DNA from: JAJPHI01 sp035541875
GTDB taxonomy: Bacteria; Desulfobacterota; Binatia; Binatales; Binataceae
Direction of reading: 5' to 3'
Assembly: GCA_035541875.1 (NCBI GenBank)
Contig: DATKML010000023.1
Span: 62,001 to 126,000, forward strand
Length of the DNA: 64,000 nt
Shown here piece after piece: positions 53,624 through 62,109 of this stretch. Made by a program: the position numbers and the translations under genes. Numbering within the stretch: the stretch's first letter is position 1; each line of letters starts with the position of its first letter. Below the pieces are notes generated by a model. The model was not told where the DNA came from. It saw nothing but the letters and a program-made list of their open reading frames with translations, and searched no databases.

Positions 53624-53863
53624 TCAGCTCTTGTGTGCGTCGATGTAGCTGACGACGTCTTTGACGGTGCGAATTTTTTCGGCGTCCTCGTCGGAGATCT
53701 CGATCCCGTATTGCTCTTCGAGCGCCATCACGAGTTCGACAATATCGAGCGAATCCGCACCCAGATCCTCGATAAACGAGGCCTCCGGCGTGATCTCATC
53801 CGCAGATACTCCCAACTGTTCGCTGATAATCTCGCGGACCTTCGCTTCCACCTCTCCGGCCAT
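53624..53863 (-). CDS. acpP: Acyl carrier protein
   Basis: 79 residues, very acidic. The phosphopantetheine-attachment Ser lies in DLGADSLDIVELVMALEE, with FIEDLGADSLD typical of fatty-acid ACP. Strong ribosome site GGGAGG. Downstream of fabD by 114 bp, but fabG, usually between them, is missing. Confidence 0.98.
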   Translation of the reverse strand: MAGEVEAKVREIISEQLGVSADEITPEASFIEDLGADSLDIVELVMALEEQYGIEISDEDAEKIRTVKDVVSYIDAHKS

Positions 53864-53977
53864 CTTCTTTCGATCCTCCCTGGCTATGTCTGCGCCAATG
53901 TACAGCGCAGCTTATGGACTTAAAACTGTGCAGGCAAGTTCAGCCTACAAAATAAAGCAACCTTCACGAACAGCGGT

Positions 53978-54922
53978 TCAGGCGCTCGCCGAGACAGCGG
54001 CGATAGCGGCTTGAAGTGCAGCTGGCTCCTCCGAGGAATGCACCTTGATGTTGCGATCGATCCGGCGCATCAAACCCGCCAGGACACGACCCGGTCCAAC
54101 CTCGATCGCGACATCAATTCCCTGACCGGCCATGAGACGCATCGATTCTTCCCATCGAACGGGGCCGGTGATCTGATCGAGCAGCAAGCTGCGTGCGGTC
54201 TCTCCGCTCCGATTGATCTGGGCAGTAACGTTGGCGATCACGCCAAAACGCAAATCGGCAAACTTAATTTGGCTCAGCAAAGGGGCCATCCCATCGCGCG
54301 CCGGAGCCATTAGGGGCGAATGAAACGGAGCGCTGACGTTGAGTTCCGTCGAAGTGCGACCACCACGTTCCTTGGCTATCGCAAGGGCTTTGCGCACCGG
54401 AGCGGCGTGGCCCGAGATTACGACCTGATCCGCAGCGTTGATATTCGCGGCGACCGCAATTTCGCCACCGGTCGAGACCTCCTCGCAAAGAGATCGAACC
54501 GCCGCCAGATCCAGACCGATCAACGCGGCCATCGCGCCCTGCCCCGCCGGACATGCTTCCTGCATCAGGCGGCCACGCTCACGCACCGCACGGACCGCAT
54601 CGGCGAAAGCTATCGCGCCTGCTGCGACCAGCGCTCCGTACTCACCCAGGCTATGGCCGGCAGCGAGTTCGGGCGTAACTTTGCATTCGGATTCGAAGAC
54701 CCGCAACGCCGCGGTAGAAACCGTCAGGATCGCGGGCTGAGTATTCACCGTCAGACGCAACTCTTCTTCGGGCCCTTCCAAGCAGAGTTTCTGGAGATCG
54801 AAACCCAGTGCCTCGTTGGCGTCTTCAAACACCGCCCGCGCGACGGCGTAATCGCGCGCGAGCGCGCCACCCATGCCAACTTTTTGTGAGCCCTGACCCG
54901 GAAAGAGCAACGCCAGCTTCAT
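53978..54922 (-). CDS. fabD: Malonyl-CoA:ACP transacylase
   Basis: 314 residues. LLFPGQGSQKVGMG, nucleophile AAGHSLGEYGAL (Ser), arginine in the RGRLMQEACPAGQGAMAAL segment and SAPFHSPLM (catalytic His). It transfers malonyl to ACP for fatty-acid synthesis. It lies 37 bp after plsX; fabH, usually between them, is not here. Confidence 0.97.
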   Translation of the reverse strand: MKLALLFPGQGSQKVGMGGALARDYAVARAVFEDANEALGFDLQKLCLEGPEEELRLTVNTQPAILTVSTAALRVFESECKVTPELAAGHSLGEYGALVAAGAIAFADAVRAVRERGRLMQEACPAGQGAMAALIGLDLAAVRSLCEEVSTGGEIAVAANINAADQVVISGHAAPVRKALAIAKERGGRTSTELNVSAPFHSPLMAPARDGMAPLLSQIKFADLRFGVIANVTAQINRSGETARSLLLDQITGPVRWEESMRLMAGQGIDVAIEVGPGRVLAGLMRRIDRNIKVHSSEEPAALQAAIAAVSASA

Positions 54923-54959
54923 GATGGATTTCCTTTGCTATGGAAAGAGTCGGGTGCGA

Positions 54960-56321
54960 TCAGGCTGTCGGCGGTTTCGTTACCGGCTTATCGTGATCGT
55001 CCGGTTTGGCCGCCGGCTCGTGATGGGCCGGATCGCTCGCAACGCCGTTGGACTGTATCGGATGGTCGACTGGACCTTTAGGCGTCGCAACATCGGGCAC
55101 TTTCTCAGTCGGTCGCGTCTCACGTCCTTGCGGAGTCGGCTCGGCGGCCGCGGCCTTTGTTTTATCGGTACTCGCCGCCGCTGGCTGATCGGATTTCTTA
55201 TCCGTATGACCGTCTTTCTTTTCCGGATGGCCTTCACGATGCGGAATATGCAACCGATCGCGCATCTTGGTGAGAAGACCTCGAATACCCTTGCTGCCCT
55301 GCGCTTTCGCGGGAACAGTGCCCGGTATCTGTGCGAGGATCTCCACGATCTCGCTATTAACGTTGCGCACCAGAGCTTCGTTCGCCGCAGTCCGAATCGC
55401 GTTGCGGATCGCATGGGGGTTCGACGAGCCGTGCGCGATAATCGTCACGCCGTTGACCCCCAAAAGAGGCGCGCCGCCATATTCGGAAGGATCGAGTCGG
55501 GCACGAATCGCACTGAGTTTTTTGCGGATTAAGAGATACGCGATCTTGCGCAGAAAACCGCTCTCGAAAACTTCGCGCAGGTTACTCAGCAGAAAAGAGG
55601 CAAAGCCCTCCATCGTCTTGAGCGCGACGTTCCCGGTAAAGCCATCAGTGACGATTACGTCTGTTTTCGCCCGGTTGAGATCGCGCCCTTCGACGTAGCC
55701 GATGTAATTAATCCGCGGGGCTAACTGCTTAAGCGTCGCAGCAGCGGATCGCGTGATATCGGTGCCTTTAGAATCCTCTTCGCCATTCGCCAAGATGCCG
55801 ACTTTGGGCTCTGGTATGTTGGCGACGTGCTTCCAATAGACGCTGCCCATCACACCGAACTGCACGAGGTTCAGAGCCTTGACGTCGGTGTTAGCGCCCG
55901 CATCGATCAGCAGGGCGAGTCCAGCTGTAGTCGGGACGGCTGACGCAATCGCGGGTCGATCAACATTCGGCAGGTTCCCGAGGATTGCCATCGCCGCCGC
56001 CATCACAGCGCCGGAGTTGCCCGCGCTGACGAAGGCGTCGGCTCGACCCTGCTTGACCATCTCCAGACCGATATGAATCGACGACTCGGGTTTGCCCAGT
56101 ACGGATTCGAGCGGCGAGTCGTCCATCTCGACCACGTCGGGAGCATGCTCGATCGAGAGCGGAAGACCCTTGTGCTCTATCTGAGCAAGTTCGCTTTCGA
56201 CTACTTCGCGCTTACCGACCAGAATGACTTCGGTCTTGAAATCGCGGGCGGCACGAATGGCTCCCTCAATAGCGGCCTTGGGCGCCAAGTCGCCGCCCAT
56301 CGCATCGAGCGCGATCTTCAC
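54960..56321 (-). CDS. plsX: Phosphate acyltransferase PlsX with long low-complexity C-terminal tail
   Basis: 453 residues, about 110 longer than usual PlsX. Core (1-340): IALDAMGGDLAPKAAIEGA, VSAGNSGAVMAAAMAILG, VTDGFTGNVALKTMEG and GAPLLGVNGVTIIAHGSS. It makes acyl-phosphate from acyl-ACP for phospholipid synthesis. From about residue 345 the tail is rich in Lys, Pro, Asp, Ala and His (many KPP/DHDKP-like units) and probably disordered, possibly a membrane or partner contact. Preceded by rpmF and yceD, the classic order. Confidence 0.96.
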   Translation of the reverse strand: MKIALDAMGGDLAPKAAIEGAIRAARDFKTEVILVGKREVVESELAQIEHKGLPLSIEHAPDVVEMDDSPLESVLGKPESSIHIGLEMVKQGRADAFVSAGNSGAVMAAAMAILGNLPNVDRPAIASAVPTTAGLALLIDAGANTDVKALNLVQFGVMGSVYWKHVANIPEPKVGILANGEEDSKGTDITRSAAATLKQLAPRINYIGYVEGRDLNRAKTDVIVTDGFTGNVALKTMEGFASFLLSNLREVFESGFLRKIAYLLIRKKLSAIRARLDPSEYGGAPLLGVNGVTIIAHGSSNPHAIRNAIRTAANEALVRNVNSEIVEILAQIPGTVPAKAQGSKGIRGLLTKMRDRLHIPHREGHPEKKDGHTDKKSDQPAAASTDKTKAAAAEPTPQGRETRPTEKVPDVATPKGPVDHPIQSNGVASDPAHHEPAAKPDDHDKPVTKPPTA

Positions 56322-56396
56322 GATTGTCCCTGTTGAAAAACGATCATCGCGACGCCCGCGGAATCACTCCTGCGGCGAGCAACGACGTATTCCGCC

Positions 56397-56576
56397 TTAC
56401 TCGGCGGTTGGAGCCAGTTCCCGTCCGCGATAGGTGCCGCAGTGACGGCAGACCCGATGAGGCATCGTGGGCTCGCCACAGTTCGGGCAGCTATGGGGGT
56501 TTACCGGGGTGAGCGCATCATGCGCGCGGCGCTTGTTGCGCTTGGACTTTGAGGTACGACGCTTTGGTGCTTGCAT
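56397..56576 (-). CDS. rpmF: 50S ribosomal protein L32
   Basis: 59 residues: MQAPKRRTSKSKRNKRRAHD, then a zinc ribbon with CPNCGEP and CRHCGTYRG. Start ATG 56574-56576, stop TAA 56397-56399. Position between yceD and plsX matches the conserved yceD-rpmF-plsX order. The gene is under 200 bases and easy to miss. Confidence 0.97.
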   Translation of the reverse strand: MQAPKRRTSKSKRNKRRAHDALTPVNPHSCPNCGEPTMPHRVCRHCGTYRGRELAPTAE

Positions 56577-56613
56577 CCGATTTTACTTCCGCCTGAATTT
56601 TTACCAGATGATA

Positions 56614-57153
56614 CTACGACGCGCGACCAACCTTGAGGGTGCGCAAGACCGCCAGCCGCGGATCACCTTTTTCCTTGGTGCATCCACAAGGTGCCTCGTT
56701 CAGGTTGGCGCCACAACTGGCGCATAGACCTTTACAATCTTCGCGACAAAGGGGTCTTTCGGTCAGAGCGAGCAGAACCTGCTCGCGAACCAGTGGTGAC
56801 AAATCGACGTGGTCACCATCGTAAAACGAAAATTCCAGGTCTTCGCTGCGCGGGTCTGAGCCTTCTTCGTCAGCCACTGACTTGGGCGCCAACACATAGC
56901 GAAAAGGCCTACGGGCTGAGGTGCTGAACTCTTCGGCACAGCGGGCGCAGTTGGCGCTGGTTTGCGCATCAACCGAACCTTCGAGGAAGAGTTCCATCCC
57001 CGCGCGATAATACGATAGATCGACCCCAACCGGACGCAGCAGCCGGTACTCGTGGATCGGACCGCTATCCAACGCGTGATTTATTTCCTTCTCGGGTTCC
57101 GAAAAGGAAATATGCCGCGATTCGGCGGTGATATCGTCGATTCGTAGTTTCAT
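56614..57153 (-). CDS. yceD: YceD family protein (DUF177)
   Basis: 179 residues. N-terminal beta region, CARC centre (TSANCARCAEEFSTSARRPF), acidic EDLEFSFYDGDHVDLSPLV and the C-terminal Cys cluster LCREDCKGLCASCGANLNE. YceD/DUF177 is linked to 23S rRNA or large-subunit assembly and is usually encoded just before rpmF, as here. Starts at ATG 57153; the gap upstream to 57344 holds the promoters for both directions. Confidence 0.95.
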   Translation of the reverse strand: MKLRIDDITAESRHISFSEPEKEINHALDSGPIHEYRLLRPVGVDLSYYRAGMELFLEGSVDAQTSANCARCAEEFSTSARRPFRYVLAPKSVADEEGSDPRSEDLEFSFYDGDHVDLSPLVREQVLLALTERPLCREDCKGLCASCGANLNEAPCGCTKEKGDPRLAVLRTLKVGRAS

Positions 57154-57344
57154 CGTGGCGTAATGCTACGGGATTATGACACGTCGATAAGGTCACTCCA
57201 ACCTTACTGAAAACACCTGTCCTCAACCCTTAATGGTGGACTTGGACGGTCGGCAATTGAGAGATTTAGGGCTTCCCTGCTAAGGTGTCGCCTACAATCG
57301 CGACCCGGGTGCCGGGCGTGAAACCGAATCGAGGAGACTCTCGC

Positions 57345-58133
57345 GTGCCACGCGATCCACAAAGACCCCTGAGGCTCATCCACACTTCCGACGTTCATCT
57401 GGAGAGCGACACCTTTGGTGTGGGACCGCGCGGCGACGATTTCCGCGACCGGGTCCGTGCCGCCTTTAGTGGAGTAATCGAGCTAGCCAAGCATAAGAAG
57501 GCCGATATGCTGCTGATTGTCGGCGATCTGTTCGATTCCAGCCGGGTCAGCGAAGAAGCATTGGCCTTCGCGATGGGTGCTATCGGGCGGGCGCAAATGC
57601 CGGTGGTGATGATTCCTGGAAATCACGACGCGCACGACGAGAGATCGATTTACGCCGCCATGACTCCCGAGCAGTTCCCGTCAAATCTTCATCTAATACT
57701 TGAACCTGAAGGCCGGTCACTTCATTTCCCCGAGCTGTCGGTGCGCTTGTGGGGACGTGCCCTGGTCGAGCATTCGCCGGAGTTTCAGCCGCTGCGAGGC
57801 TTACCGGAACCGGCTGATGAACATTGGAATATCGCCCTGGCGCATGGATTCTACACCGAGGGCGGCGAGACCCATCGTTCTTCGCCGATCACTCCGGAAG
57901 AGATAAGCGCCAGCGGCTATCACTATATCGCGCTGGGCCATATCCATCTGTACGGCGACGTTTCGAATGGGGCGACCCGCGCGATCTATTGCGGGACTCC
58001 CGCGCCGCTCTACGCAAGCTCGGAAGCCGGATGGGCCGCCGAGGTCGTATGCACGCCGGGAGAACCGCTGCAAGTTGAGCGCGTGATGGTGCCGAATGGG
58101 CTAGGCTCGCTGTACCATTCGGCCGCGAGCTGA
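57345..58133 (+). CDS. Metallophosphoesterase, SbcD/Mre11-like exonuclease
   Basis: 262 residues. Calcineurin-like motifs in order: HTSDVHLES (DxH), LIVGDLFDSS (GD), IPGNHDAHD (GNHD), ALAHGFY (H) and ALGHIHLYG (GHxH). Shorter than SbcD (about 400) and without the capping domain; no SbcC neighbour. The nuclease genes addB-addA are nearby, which may place it in DNA repair. Start GTG 57345 is chosen for GGAG 8 nt upstream. Convergent with the response regulator. Confidence 0.92.
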   Translation: MPRDPQRPLRLIHTSDVHLESDTFGVGPRGDDFRDRVRAAFSGVIELAKHKKADMLLIVGDLFDSSRVSEEALAFAMGAIGRAQMPVVMIPGNHDAHDERSIYAAMTPEQFPSNLHLILEPEGRSLHFPELSVRLWGRALVEHSPEFQPLRGLPEPADEHWNIALAHGFYTEGGETHRSSPITPEEISASGYHYIALGHIHLYGDVSNGATRAIYCGTPAPLYASSEAGWAAEVVCTPGEPLQVERVMVPNGLGSLYHSAAS

Positions 58134-58141
58134 GGGGTATC

Positions 58142-58576
58142 TCAGCGGCCGCCAGCCGCTTGAGCAATAGCCGGTGGTGGCGGTAGGTGGTTCAACTCGG
58201 GAAAGATTTCAACCAGCCGATTACGGACGCGCGCAAAGCTTTGTGCGTTGAAGGGTGTCTTCAGGTAGTCGAGCGCCCCTTCTTTCAGGTAGGCCTTGCA
58301 CAATTCGGGATAGGCGAAGCCACTGATCGCGAGGATCGGCAGATCCGGCGCCTCGCTCCGCATGATTCGAAAAAGTGCCATCGCGCCGATTCCGCCGGTC
58401 TGCGCCACGCCAACATCAAGCGCAACCAGATCCGGATTCACGGTATGGAAGAGATCGAGTGCCTGCAGGGTGTTTTCCGCCTCGGCAATCACTGAGCACT
58501 GAAGGCACTCCAGATGTTGCCGCAGTACATCGCGCGTAAAAACCGAATCGTCAACGATCAAAACTCGCACCGACAT
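58142..58576 (-). CDS. Single-domain response regulator (CheY-like)
   Basis: 144 residues: VRVLIVDDSVFTRDVLRQHL (acidic pair), phosphoacceptor Asp in DLVALDVGV, Ser in ILAISGFAYP, Lys in LDYLKTPF, then a short Pro/Ala-rich tail. No output domain, so it acts through protein contact. ATG 58576 follows AGGGG. No kinase gene is in the window. Two small palindromes in its promoter region are described at 58577-58905. Confidence 0.95.
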   Translation of the reverse strand: MSVRVLIVDDSVFTRDVLRQHLECLQCSVIAEAENTLQALDLFHTVNPDLVALDVGVAQTGGIGAMALFRIMRSEAPDLPILAISGFAYPELCKAYLKEGALDYLKTPFNAQSFARVRNRLVEIFPELNHLPPPPAIAQAAGGR

Positions 58577-58905
58577 GATAACCCCTGCTCCTCTCATCCA
58601 GCGCCACTCTCGGCGCTCCGCTTTATAAAGACAGCAAGTCGCGGGCCATCATTAAGCGTGCTTAGGCGACAAAATTACCAAGCAATTACGCGGTAAAATG
58701 CTTAAGCAGACACTTCGCGATGCAACGTATTTGAGACTGTCAAAGACTCATCCGGGTCGAAACTGCACGGTCCGCGATACAATCGGAAGATAACTGGGTC
58801 CTCTGGGCATAAGAACGACAAAGCGCGGCTTTATACCGGTGAATAGATGCCATCGCACCCAGGTGCACCCTCTGGATCGAGCGGCGTATAGTTGATGCAC
58901 CGGAC
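58577..58905. promoter_or_regulatory. 329-bp intergenic region with palindromes between response regulator and addB
   Basis: AT-richer divergent promoter region without a recognisable gene. It contains TAAGC-GT-GCTTA (58653-58664), TGCTTAAGCA (58699-58708) and the half-site pair TTACC/GGTAA (58675-58679 / 58692-58696); the first two share the AAGC/GCTT theme and could be operators. TTTATAAA lies near 58622. No terminator or tRNA was seen. Confidence 0.4.
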
Positions 58906-61900
58906 ATGAGAGATGCCCGACTCGTAATTTACCCGACGGCGCGCAAAGTCCAAGACCAACTGGTGCGCCAGAGCCGCGACCGAAGCCTGCTTGGCTATCG
59001 CATCACGACGATGCCGCAGGTAATCGAAGCGCTCTGGGGCGAAACCCTCGACCGACGCGGAAGTATCGATGCAATTGCTGAGCGGCTGATGATGCGCGAG
59101 GCGGTCGCGCGCGTTCGTGCGGAAGAGCCTCAGATAGAGATATCCCCGGGTGCTGCCGATCGGATGCTGAGCCTTATTCGACAACTGAAGAGTGCGAAGC
59201 TCACCCCGGAAGACTCGATTGCCGCAAGTGCCGGGATACGGCGACGGGATATCGCTCTCGAAACTTTCGCGAAAATCTTCGGGGCCTATCAAACGAGACT
59301 GGAAGAGTGCGCGCTGGCCGACGGCCACGATCAGGAGGCTGCGGTCTTCGAGTTTCTGCTCCGGTGTGAACGCATAGGAACCAGACCGCACTATCTGGAA
59401 GGGGTCGAGCGGATTCTCGTCGCCGAGATTTATGACCTCAGCCTGCTGCAATTCATGATTATCGCGGCGCTGATTCGAATCGTCGGGGACGCCGAACTGA
59501 CGATTCAGGCCGCGCCACACAAAGTCGACGCATCGCGCTTCGCCGATCTCACCTGGAATTGCTTCGTGAGCGAAGAGTCGATTGCCGATAAGGTCCTGCC
59601 GGAGTTCGTACGCCGCGAGGGAAGATCGGGACGGCTCGGCTTTCTTCTAGAGCATATCTTTATTGAGAATCCTCCATCGGCGCCGCCGCCCGATGAGACC
59701 GTCGCAATTATTGAGGCGCCGGATCCGCGCGCCGAGGCCGACGAGGCGGCCCGCACGATATATCGTCTGTGTGAGACCAGCGATGAACCGATCGATCTGA
59801 GTCGCATCGCAATCGTGGCCCGAAACATCGCGCTGTATCGTGAGCATCTGGGGGCGGCGTTTCGCCGCTACGGGCTACCACTATCGATTAATTCGGGCGA
59901 GCCGCTGCGCGGAACCGCACCCGCGCGTGCTTTAATCGCGATCGTTAATCTGCCGGTTCAGAATTATCGGCGTGACGCGCTCCTCGCACTCAGCGACAAC
60001 TCCCTAATCGATAACGCAGTCACAGACGCACACGGACTTTTGCAAGAGGTCGGATACGTTGATCAGACGCGACCATTGGCAGAGTGTTTCGAGCGCCGAC
60101 GCGGCGAGTTGATCGAAGCCATGACTATGGCTGGCGACGAAGAGACTCAGCGTCGAATCGAAGCCAACTTGACGCGGCTAGAACGCCACAGTTCCGCGTG
60201 GAAGAAGCTGCTGGATCAGTTTCGGCCATTCGAAACCAATGCAAGCCTGGGAGAGCATCTGAAGAATCTCCGTGCGCTGCTCGAATGGCTTAAATTCGAT
60301 CCCGCTCGCGCCTTGCTTACCGACTCGGCCGCGCGCGCTACCGGCGCGCTATGGTCTACGCTCGACAGTCTTGCCGTGGAGGCTCAACGTCTCGCACCGG
60401 ACCGAGAACTGAGCCCGCAGGAATTCCTGGGATATCTTGAAGAGGTTCTCCGCGACGCTGAGCTTGAGGCGTCGGTACCGACAGGGCCAGCCGTACAGGT
60501 TCTCTCGGTCATGGATGCTCGCGGATTGGATTTCGATCGGGTCTTTCTGCTCGGTATGAACGAAGGCGTCTTTCCGCAGCAGCATCCGGATAACCCGCTG
60601 ATACCAGATGAGGTCGTGCGCGAACTAAATCCACGGCTGCGTGAACGCTTGCGGCGCAAGCTCGGCAGCGACGCACCCGACGCCCCCGGACCTATTATCC
60701 GATCGCGTGCCCACAGGAATGCGGAAGAGCCTTTTCTCTTCTTTCTCGCGCTCTCGATGCCATCGCACAAACTCGTGCTCTCCTATGCGGCCGAAGATGA
60801 GCAAGGCAAGCCGCTTGGCCCTTCGCCCTACCTGGCCGAAGTGCGCCGCCTGCTCGACTCCAACTCGCTCGGCCAGCGTGCACGCCGCAGTGGCGCACTG
60901 CCTCGTTCGATGGATGACTGCGTTACGGAACGCGACCTGTTGAACTTTGCGGCAATGCGCGAGCGAGGGTTCGATGCGTCATCGGACGATGCGCTTGCAC
61001 GGCGGGCGGCGTCGGTAGCTCAACGTATCGCGGTTGAGAAACGGCGGGCGAACTATCTCCTACATCCCAAACGCCAAGACCGGCTCTCCATATGGCAAAA
61101 GCAGAACAAGGATTGGGCGACTCCGGAGGCGATCGCACCCGACCCAGGACGAAGAGCAATCGCCGGCAGTTATACGGGTCGGGTCACTTCGAGCGATGCG
61201 TTGAAGGCCCTGCTGACGATGGACGAAAAGGGTATGGTGCGACGATGGAGCGCGACGCAATTCTCGGAATTGGCTCAATGCGGCTTTAAATTTTTCGCGC
61301 GACGGATATTGCAACTACGCGAAGACGAGGACGCCGATGAGGAGCAAAGCCGACTCGAGGTCGGTTCGATGGTCCATCGGGTGTTGTTCGCTATCGCCGA
61401 GGCTAAGCTCGACTACGGCAACGTCGACAACGCTCTCTATCGCGCTCGGTCGATCACGAGCAAAGTCGAAAGTATCGAGCGGGGACGGGCTCGCGATACC
61501 GCGTTTTTCGACGCCGAATGGGAGACAGTCGAAAGGATGATCGAGGAAGTCATCCGCTACGAATGCGATCGATACGACGCGAACAATCGTCCCGATGACG
61601 TCAAAGCGGAGTGTCGACTGGACTTCCAACTACAGGGTAATGACGCCCCAGAGATAAGGATCGAGGGTGCAATCGACCGGCTGGAGATCTGGCGCGAGGG
61701 AGCGAACAGCAAACTACTCGTAATTGACTACAAGACATCGGGGAATCTGACGAGGCTTGAGGCGCAGCTTAAGGAGAATTCCTTTGCAACCACAGAGCTC
61801 CAACTTCCGATCTATCTGTTAGGGGCGACAAAGCAGTTCGTGGACGATGGCTCGGAGGTCAAGGCTGCAGCCGCGTTCGTTGCGTTGAAATCGCGCGACA

Positions 61901-62109
61901 AATCAACCGACACGCTCGATGTGCCCGCGGATCGAATCGATCCTGGTCGCACTACTCATCAACCGAACGAACCGATAGCAGTTGCAGCGCGGCTTTTCGA
62001 TCTGCTCAACGAAGCGCAGGCTGGGTGCTTCGACGTTGATCCGCTTGAGTGCTCGGATTACTGCCCCTATAGGCTGTTATGCCGGATTGGTACGGCGCCC
62101 GGGGTATGA
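58906..62109 (+). CDS. addB: AddB-type helicase-nuclease subunit (PD-(D/E)XK)
   Basis: 1067 residues. The UvrD-like N-terminal region starts LVIYPTARKVQDQLVRQS but shows no Walker A lysine, as in many AddB proteins. Middle: LSVMDARGLDFDRVFLLGMN and FPQQHPDNPLIPDE. The C-terminal RecB-like nuclease has GAIDRLEIW, LVIDYKTSG and TTELQLPIYLLG. Cysteines at QCGFKFF and CSDYCPYRLLC fit the iron-sulphur staple. Works with AddA to resect double-strand breaks. ATGA overlap with addA (62106-62109). Confidence 0.93.
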   Translation: MRDARLVIYPTARKVQDQLVRQSRDRSLLGYRITTMPQVIEALWGETLDRRGSIDAIAERLMMREAVARVRAEEPQIEISPGAADRMLSLIRQLKSAKLTPEDSIAASAGIRRRDIALETFAKIFGAYQTRLEECALADGHDQEAAVFEFLLRCERIGTRPHYLEGVERILVAEIYDLSLLQFMIIAALIRIVGDAELTIQAAPHKVDASRFADLTWNCFVSEESIADKVLPEFVRREGRSGRLGFLLEHIFIENPPSAPPPDETVAIIEAPDPRAEADEAARTIYRLCETSDEPIDLSRIAIVARNIALYREHLGAAFRRYGLPLSINSGEPLRGTAPARALIAIVNLPVQNYRRDALLALSDNSLIDNAVTDAHGLLQEVGYVDQTRPLAECFERRRGELIEAMTMAGDEETQRRIEANLTRLERHSSAWKKLLDQFRPFETNASLGEHLKNLRALLEWLKFDPARALLTDSAARATGALWSTLDSLAVEAQRLAPDRELSPQEFLGYLEEVLRDAELEASVPTGPAVQVLSVMDARGLDFDRVFLLGMNEGVFPQQHPDNPLIPDEVVRELNPRLRERLRRKLGSDAPDAPGPIIRSRAHRNAEEPFLFFLALSMPSHKLVLSYAAEDEQGKPLGPSPYLAEVRRLLDSNSLGQRARRSGALPRSMDDCVTERDLLNFAAMRERGFDASSDDALARRAASVAQRIAVEKRRANYLLHPKRQDRLSIWQKQNKDWATPEAIAPDPGRRAIAGSYTGRVTSSDALKALLTMDEKGMVRRWSATQFSELAQCGFKFFARRILQLREDEDADEEQSRLEVGSMVHRVLFAIAEAKLDYGNVDNALYRARSITSKVESIERGRARDTAFFDAEWETVERMIEEVIRYECDRYDANNRPDDVKAECRLDFQLQGNDAPEIRIEGAIDRLEIWREGANSKLLVIDYKTSGNLTRLEAQLKENSFATTELQLPIYLLGATKQFVDDGSEVKAAAAFVALKSRDKSTDTLDVPADRIDPGRTTHQPNEPIAVAARLFDLLNEAQAGCFDVDPLECSDYCPYRLLCRIGTAPGV

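Noticed and set aside
58831..59520. 229-codon minus-strand frame over the start of addB
   Set aside because: No family motifs; addB is clear on the other strand.
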